From Hyphomicrobiales bacterium (GTDB lineage: Bacteria; Pseudomonadota; Alphaproteobacteria; Rhizobiales; Beijerinckiaceae), in NCBI GenBank assembly GCA_900470775.1, contig UCBZ01000021.1, positions 1-39,322 of the forward strand: a stretch of 39,322 nucleotides of DNA, written 5' to 3'. Of this stretch, positions 35,370 through 39,322 are shown in pieces. Each line of letters opens with the position of its first letter. Position 1 is the first letter of the stretch. The position numbers and the translations under genes were made by a program. The notes below the pieces were generated by a model that was given only the letters and a program-made list of their open reading frames with translations, was not told the DNA's origin and made no database searches.

Positions 35370-35939
35370 CTATCTGACCAGAATCCTGCAGCGCCGCGCC
35401 AGTCGGGGCAGGACCTTGGCGAAGACATGGCCCTCGACAGCGACGCAGCCGGCAGTCGGCGTGAAGCCCGGTCGCGCGAGATGCCAGAAGATCGCGCTAC
35501 CGCGACCGCGAATCACCGGCGCATCGTTCCAGCCGAGTTCGACCACGACGTCGTAGAGATGGTCGTCGCGCTTCAGTCGTTCCTCCGCTTCGCCAGGCGG
35601 GCGGTCGATCAGGCGGTTGTAGCGGCGGTCGGACGCGTCGTCGCACCAGGCGTCGCGCGGGCCTATGGCGCGCATCGGCAGAAGCGTGCGCGGGCGACTG
35701 ACGCGGTCGGGCCGGAACAGCACGCTGCGCAACGGCAAGGCGGCGCGCGGCGTGCGGCCATCGCCCTCGCGCTTCAGCGTGCCGATTCCCGAGCGACCCA
35801 GCGCGCAGGGAAAGGCCGCTCCCCCAGCGAGCAGAAAGCCCTTCCGACGGTCGCGGATGGAGGCGAAGACGCGCAACGCGGTCAGGCGCGGGGGACCACC
35901 ATGGCCGCGACGAGACGCCCGATTCTCACGTTTTCTCAC
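35370..35939 (-). CDS. L,D-transpeptidase catalytic (YkuD) domain protein
   Basis: About 189 residues from a GTG at 35939; an in-frame ATG at 35999 would add 20 residues but would leave only 21 bp to the divergent response regulator start, so the GTG is preferred with low certainty. The single YkuD-type domain shows FPCALGRSGIGTLKREGDGRTP near the N-terminus and the catalytic HLARPGFTPTAGCVAV, with Cys165. The family makes 3-3 cross-links in peptidoglycan, but this short group lacks an obvious signal peptide, so localisation is unclear. Divergent from the CenR-type regulator, a candidate regulator of it. Confidence 0.82.
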   Translation of the reverse strand: MRKRENRASRRGHGGPPRLTALRVFASIRDRRKGFLLAGGAAFPCALGRSGIGTLKREGDGRTPRAALPLRSVLFRPDRVSRPRTLLPMRAIGPRDAWCDDASDRRYNRLIDRPPGEAEERLKRDDHLYDVVVELGWNDAPVIRGRGSAIFWHLARPGFTPTAGCVAVEGHVFAKVLPRLARRCRILVR

Positions 35940-36020
35940 GGGAATTCCATAGGGCGTGACTTGCGGTCGCGATTCAGCGGGCTCATGGTGATCCGTCATT
36001 TCTCGTGCGAACGAAGCTTC

Positions 36021-36707
36021 ATGCCCGCCCTCCATCATATCCTGCTGGTCGATGACGACCAGACCCTGCGAGAGGCCCTTGCAGAACAGCTGGCGCTCTA
36101 TGACGAGTTCAAGCTTGCCACGGCCGGAACCGCGACTGCCGCCGTCAAGGCCGTTCAGGCCGATCGAATCGACCTTGCGATCATGGATGTCGGCCTGCCG
36201 GACATGGACGGGCGCGAGGCGGTCAAGCTGATGCGCAAGAATGGCTTCAAGAGCCCGGTCATCATGCTGACGGGCCAAGGCTCCGATGCCGACACCGTGC
36301 TGGGGCTGGAAGCCGGCGCCAACGACTATGTCGTCAAGCCGTTCAAGTTCGCGGTGCTGCTGGCGCGAATCCGCGCCCATCTGCGGCAATACGAGGCGAG
36401 CGAGGACGCGGTCTTCCAGGTCGGGCCGTACACCTTCCACCCGGGCTCGAAGCTGCTGGTCAGCGAGAAGGGCTCGAAGACCAAGCTGACCGAGAAGGAA
36501 ACCGCGATCCTGCGCTTTCTCTATCGCGCCGGCCGCAAGCCGATCGCGCGCGAGGTCCTGCTGCAGGAGGTCTGGGGCTATAACAGCCAGGTCACCACGC
36601 ACACGCTCGAAACCCATATCTACCGGCTGCGCCAGAAGATCGAGCCCGATCCGGGCAATGCCCGGCTGCTCGTCACGGACGCCGGCGGCTACCGGCTTAA
36701 CCCCTAA
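36021..36707 (+). CDS. cenR: OmpR-type response regulator, CenR/OtpR-like
   Basis: 228 residues. The receiver domain (about 5-120) has the acidic pocket DDD at 11-13, phospho-acceptor Asp56 in IMDVGLPDMDG, Thr in MLTGQ and Lys in VVKPFKF; the winged-helix OmpR/PhoB domain (about 130-225) ends with the reader helix THTLETHIYRLRQKIEPD. Sequence and context (a cyclic-nucleotide-domain gene directly after) match CenR, an essential envelope regulator in alphaproteobacteria, called OtpR in Brucella, where the same two-gene order exists. No cognate histidine kinase lies in the window. Symbol given by context, not by search. Confidence 0.85.
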   Translation: MPALHHILLVDDDQTLREALAEQLALYDEFKLATAGTATAAVKAVQADRIDLAIMDVGLPDMDGREAVKLMRKNGFKSPVIMLTGQGSDADTVLGLEAGANDYVVKPFKFAVLLARIRAHLRQYEASEDAVFQVGPYTFHPGSKLLVSEKGSKTKLTEKETAILRFLYRAGRKPIAREVLLQEVWGYNSQVTTHTLETHIYRLRQKIEPDPGNARLLVTDAGGYRLNP

Positions 36708-36711
36708 ACCC

Positions 36712-37179
36712 GTGGCACTCGACGACGACATCGCCCTCTTGGCCCGGCAGCCCTTGCTGAGCCTGATGGAACGCGATGCGCTGAGGCTCGTCGCCTTCGC
36801 GGCGGAAAGCCGCATCCTGCGCGCCGGCGACATCCTGTTTCGCATCGGCGAGCCGTCCGATGGTGGGGTGCTGATCATCTCGGGCGCCGTCGCCCTCACC
36901 AGCCGGGAGGACGGGCAGCCGGCCGAGGAGATCGTCGGGGCCGGTGCGCTGATCGGCGAGATCGCGCTCTTCACCTCTGTCGCCCGTTCGGCCACCGCGA
37001 TCGCGCGGGAACCCACCCAGGTAATGCGGCTGTCGCGCAGCGTCATGCGCCGGGTACTGGCGGAATCGCCGGCCTCTGCGCAGGCCGTGGCGACTGCGAT
37101 CAGCGACAGGCTGCGCGGCTTCGTCGGCGAGTTGACGGCGGTCCAGGACGCGCTGACGGCGATCGACGCAGACCGCTGA
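36712..37179 (+). CDS. Cyclic nucleotide-binding domain protein
   Basis: 155 residues from a GTG start four bases after the response regulator stop. Residues about 12-125 are a CRP/PKA-like cyclic-nucleotide-binding beta-roll: RILRAGDILFRIGEPSDGGVLIISGAV, then the phosphate-binding cassette GEIALFTSVARSATAIA, where Glu and Arg match the cAMP-contacting residues (GExAL and RxA/T). There is no DNA-binding domain after it, only a short helical tail, so it should signal through protein contacts. Likely partner of the upstream CenR-like regulator. Convergent with xthA, 10 bp away. Confidence 0.88.
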   Translation: MALDDDIALLARQPLLSLMERDALRLVAFAAESRILRAGDILFRIGEPSDGGVLIISGAVALTSREDGQPAEEIVGAGALIGEIALFTSVARSATAIAREPTQVMRLSRSVMRRVLAESPASAQAVATAISDRLRGFVGELTAVQDALTAIDADR

Positions 37180-37189
37180 CGGCGCTCGG

Positions 37190-38005
37190 TCAGAGCTCCA
37201 GCGTCACCGTCACCGGCACATGGTCGGAGGGGCGCTCCCAGCCCCGCGCCTCGCGCAGGAAGGTGACGTCGCGCAGGGCCGGCTTCAGCCCGTCGGAGAG
37301 CCAGATATGGTCGAGCCGGCGGCCGCGATTCGAGAGTTCCCAATCGGCGGCGCGATAGCTCCACCAACTGTAGAGCTTTTCCGGCTCGGGCCGCAGCGTG
37401 CGCGCCGCATCGGTCCAGCCCAGTTCCGTGCGCAGCCTCTCCAGCGTCGTGGTCTCGATCGGCGTGTGGCTGACGACATCAAGGAGCTGCTTGTGGCTCC
37501 AGACATCGTGCTCATAGGGAGCGATGTTGAGGTCGCCGAGCAGGATGGCGGGGCGGGCGGTCGGCCGCTTTGCGATGCCCCAGGCGCCGATCTCGTCGAG
37601 GAAGGCGAGCTTATGGGCGAACTTGTCGTTCTTCGCGGGGTCGGGAATATCGCCGCCGGCGGGAATGTAGAAATTATGGATCGCGACACCGGCTGCGGCG
37701 CCCGCGCCCTTGTCCAGCACGGCTGTCATGTGGCGGGCGTCGTTGCGGCCGCACATCGCCATGGCGTCCTTCTCGCTGAAGGGCAGCTTCGAGACGATGG
37801 CGACGCCGTTATAGCCCTTCTGGCCGATGAAGGCCTGATGGACGTAGCCGGCCTTCTCGAAAGCCTTGGCTGGAAACTGCTCGTCGGGCGTCTTGGTTTC
37901 CTGCAGGCAGAGGATGTCGGGCGCATGGGTGGCCAGGAAATCCGTGACCATGCCGATCCGCAGCCTGACGGAATTGATGTTCCAGCTTGTGACGGTGAGT
38001 TGCAC
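37190..38005 (-). CDS. xthA: Exodeoxyribonuclease III
   Basis: 271 residues. It is a 3'-5' exonuclease and AP endonuclease in base excision repair. TVTSWNINSVRLR (4-16) with the metal-binding Asn, CLQETKTPDEQFP with the catalytic Glu (about 35), LLGDLNIAPYEHDVW with the DxN pair, and the closing RLDHIWLSDGL and RPSDHVPVTVTLEL with the Asp-His catalytic pair form the complete EEP fold signature. It lies between the cyclic-nucleotide gene and the LolA-type gene. A 9-bp hairpin sits 7 bp upstream of its start. Confidence 0.97.
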   Translation of the reverse strand: MQLTVTSWNINSVRLRIGMVTDFLATHAPDILCLQETKTPDEQFPAKAFEKAGYVHQAFIGQKGYNGVAIVSKLPFSEKDAMAMCGRNDARHMTAVLDKGAGAAAGVAIHNFYIPAGGDIPDPAKNDKFAHKLAFLDEIGAWGIAKRPTARPAILLGDLNIAPYEHDVWSHKQLLDVVSHTPIETTTLERLRTELGWTDAARTLRPEPEKLYSWWSYRAADWELSNRGRRLDHIWLSDGLKPALRDVTFLREARGWERPSDHVPVTVTLEL

Positions 38006-38012
38006 GCAAGGG

Positions 38013-38039
38013 TTTCCGGCGAAAAGGGTGCCGGAAACT
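38013..38039. repeat. Inverted repeat upstream of xthA
   Basis: GTTTCCGGC (38013-38021) and GCCGGAAAC (38031-38039) form a perfect 9-bp stem with a 9-nt loop, 7 bp upstream of the xthA start in the 5' leader. It may be a regulatory leader element or a copy of a dispersed palindrome. Confidence 0.5.
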
Positions 38040-38092
38040 GGTTTGCTGGCGCGTAAAAGGCAAGCCGTTTCAGGCGGCCCGCAGCTGAAGCT

Positions 38093-38932
38093 TCAGAGCT
38101 TGCGCTGGTAGTCGATCACGAAGTTCTTCGCGTCGGGCCGGCGCTGGGTGTCGAGGTTGTAGAGCGCGACCGAGGTCTCGTAGCCCTGCGGATCGATCAC
38201 AACCCATTGCTTCAGGACATTGGCGACGAGGTCGAATTTCAGCGTGATCTTCGAGGTTCCGCCCAGCGTCGAACGATCCTCGAGGCGCACCGACAGCACA
38301 TCGCCATCGATGCCGGCACCGGTGATGGTGCCGTCGCGGGCCAGGTCCATGCGCTCGCGCACAAGGAACTTCAGCGGCGTCTGTCCGAGCGAATAGATGT
38401 CCTGTGTGGCGAGCTTCTTGTCGCGCACCGCGACCGAGGTGCCGTCCGCTATGACCTCGATGGTCGCCGGAGGCTCGTATTCGAAACGCATCTTGCCCGG
38501 GCGCTGGATGTAGATCCGCCCTTCGAGACGGCGTCCATTGGCGGCAAACTGGATGAAGTTGCCCTGCAGCGACGTGAAGCTGTTGAGATAGGTGTTGAGC
38601 CGATCGATCGCCTCTTCCTGTGTCGCAGGCGCACCGGCCTTTGCGCGCGCCGGCGTGGCGGCAGGACGCGTGCCTTCCGTCGCCGTCGCCACGGTGTTCG
38701 TGGCCGACGAGGATGCCGGCTGTACGGCAGCGGCTTCGGCCAAGCGCGGCAGGCCGAGGCCCGGCGGCCGCATCGGCGGTAGGGTCGGGCCGCGTGCGAC
38801 CACCGGCTTTGCGACGGCTGGCTTAGGAGGCTGAAGCTGTAGGGGCTGGGCCGACAACGGACCTGCCAGCGCGCCGGAACCCAGCAGTGTCAGCATGGCA
38901 AGGAAGGCCCGGGGAGTCGGGGTCGATGTCAT
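38093..38932 (-). CDS. LolA-family outer-membrane lipoprotein carrier protein
   Basis: 279 residues from 38932. A signal peptide (PRAFLAMLTLLGSGALAGPLSAQ, about 8-29) targets it to the periplasm. A proline/alanine-rich linker (about 30-105) precedes the LolA domain (about 110-279): DRLNTYLNSFTSLQGNFIQFAANGRRLEGRIYIQRPGKMRFEYEPP and IADGTSVAVRDKKLATQDIYSLGQTPLKFL are canonical, the latter carrying the cavity-lid residues. LolA shuttles lipoproteins from LolCDE to the outer membrane. The upstream neighbour ftsK is the usual one. An in-frame Met at 38998 is less likely as it breaks the signal peptide. Confidence 0.9.
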   Translation of the reverse strand: MTSTPTPRAFLAMLTLLGSGALAGPLSAQPLQLQPPKPAVAKPVVARGPTLPPMRPPGLGLPRLAEAAAVQPASSSATNTVATATEGTRPAATPARAKAGAPATQEEAIDRLNTYLNSFTSLQGNFIQFAANGRRLEGRIYIQRPGKMRFEYEPPATIEVIADGTSVAVRDKKLATQDIYSLGQTPLKFLVRERMDLARDGTITGAGIDGDVLSVRLEDRSTLGGTSKITLKFDLVANVLKQWVVIDPQGYETSVALYNLDTQRRPDAKNFVIDYQRKL

Positions 38933-39071
38933 GAGCAGGCCCGCTCCATTCCTGTGTCGCTGCGATCCCTGCATGGACCGGACACATGTTTTGCGCATTG
39001 ATCCGCTGCCGGCATGGTTCGCGGCAGCTCAACGCTTGGGATGCGGCAGAGGTTGCAGCACCCTGATGGCA

Positions 39072-39120
39072 ATTTGAGGACCGAGCCCCGCAACCGCAAG
39101 GGCTGCGTCGCCCCCTCAAT
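39072..39120 (-). terminator. Compound hairpin at the 3' end of ftsK
   Basis: Outer arms TTGAGG (39074-39079) and CCTCAA (39114-39119) enclose AGCCC (39084-39088) and GGGCT (39100-39104). On the minus strand the structure begins at the ftsK stop codon and is followed by AATTGCC. No real T-run is present, so termination may be inefficient and lolA could be cotranscribed. Confidence 0.35.
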
Positions 39121-39322
39121 CCTCGTCTTCGCGTGCTCGTCCGGTTTCGACGAGGATGTCGCGTTTTCCGGCGTGGTTTGCGGGTCCGACGATGCCTTCG
39201 TTCTCCATGCGCTCCATGATCGAGGCGGCGCGGTTGTAGCCGATCTGGAGGCGGCGCTGGATGTAGGAGGTCGAGGCCTTCTTGTCGCGCAGCACCACCG
39301 CAACCGCCTGGTCGTAAGGATC
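39116..39322 (-). CDS. ftsK: DNA translocase FtsK, C-terminal gamma domain (partial)
   Basis: 69 codons at the window edge, beginning [17 protein letters not shown] in the minus-strand frame and ending in a stop at 39116-39118. This is the FtsK gamma winged-helix domain ([31 protein letters not shown]), which reads KOPS sequences on the chromosome and stimulates XerCD recombination at dif. The motor and membrane domains lie outside the window. FtsK pumps DNA through the division septum. The next gene, lolA, starts 183 bp after the stop. Confidence 0.95.
   Translation of the reverse strand, partial: DPYDQAVAVVLRDKKASTSYIQRRLQIGYNRAASIMERMENEGIVGPANHAGKRDILVETGRAREDED

Overview
This is a GC-rich (roughly 65%) alphaproteobacterial chromosome segment. 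Protein sequences and gene order fit the order Hyphomicrobiales. Bosea or a close relative is my best guess from the style of the proteins, but it is an inference and could not be searched. The window contains no rRNA, tRNA, CRISPR array, prophage or insertion sequence that I can see. Almost everything is core genome, and its centre looks like the chromosomal replication origin.

Layout. (1) 1-3.5 kb is accessory: the last codons of what looks like a chemoreceptor, an AraC regulator divergent from a short-chain dehydrogenase, an Atu4866-type small protein, and a divergent NmrA-like reductase/HxlR regulator pair with a clear 19-bp operator palindrome between them. (2) 3.5-7.3 kb is a non-homologous end-joining operon: a 75-residue protein of unknown function, ku and ligD, all on the minus strand. 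(3) 7.4-10.3 kb is rpsO-pnp with a terminator and a nested hairpin leader between them. (4) 10.4-12.2 kb holds a PPOX flavoprotein and an adenosine kinase, convergent around a large inverted repeat. (5) 12.3-20.6 kb is the left flank of the origin: XRE regulator, Smr, MltA and Tim44-like protein in one overlapping minus-strand operon, then secB, terC, dnaQ, coaE, aroE, maf and the PPDK regulatory protein gene.

(6) The only long non-coding stretch, 20554-21008, separates the PPDK regulator (the RP001/CC_0001 family) from hemE. This is the position of the experimentally known origins of Caulobacter and Rickettsia. It contains DnaA-box-like sites, a perfect TTAA-N7-TTAAC CtrA site, seven GANTC (CcrM) sites in about 345 bp, an AT-rich tract and a parS-like site. 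(7) 21.0-29.8 kb is the right flank, all on the plus strand: hemE, hemJ, rho, mnmE, mnmG, rsmG, parA, parB. Three parS-like sites lie in the window, at 10.2, 20.8 and 27.4 kb; the last is a perfect 16-mer inside rsmG. (8) 29.8-34.0 kb is holA, lptE and leuS on the minus strand. (9) 34.1-39.3 kb holds a YggS-type PLP protein, a VOC protein, an L,D-transpeptidase divergent from a CenR/OtpR-type response regulator with its cyclic-nucleotide-domain partner, xthA, a LolA-family protein and the 3' end of ftsK.

How it works together: the origin, its likely cell-cycle inputs (DnaA, CtrA, CcrM), the ParABS segregation system, replication subunits (epsilon, delta), FtsK and envelope genes (MltA, LptE, LolA, L,D-transpeptidase, CenR) lie within 40 kb. 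Genes adjacent to the origin point away from it on both sides. I found no convincing wholly new multi-gene system. The most original leads are the ku-coupled small protein, a parS-like site whose one deviation from consensus creates a CcrM methylation site inside the origin, and several structured leaders and repeats.
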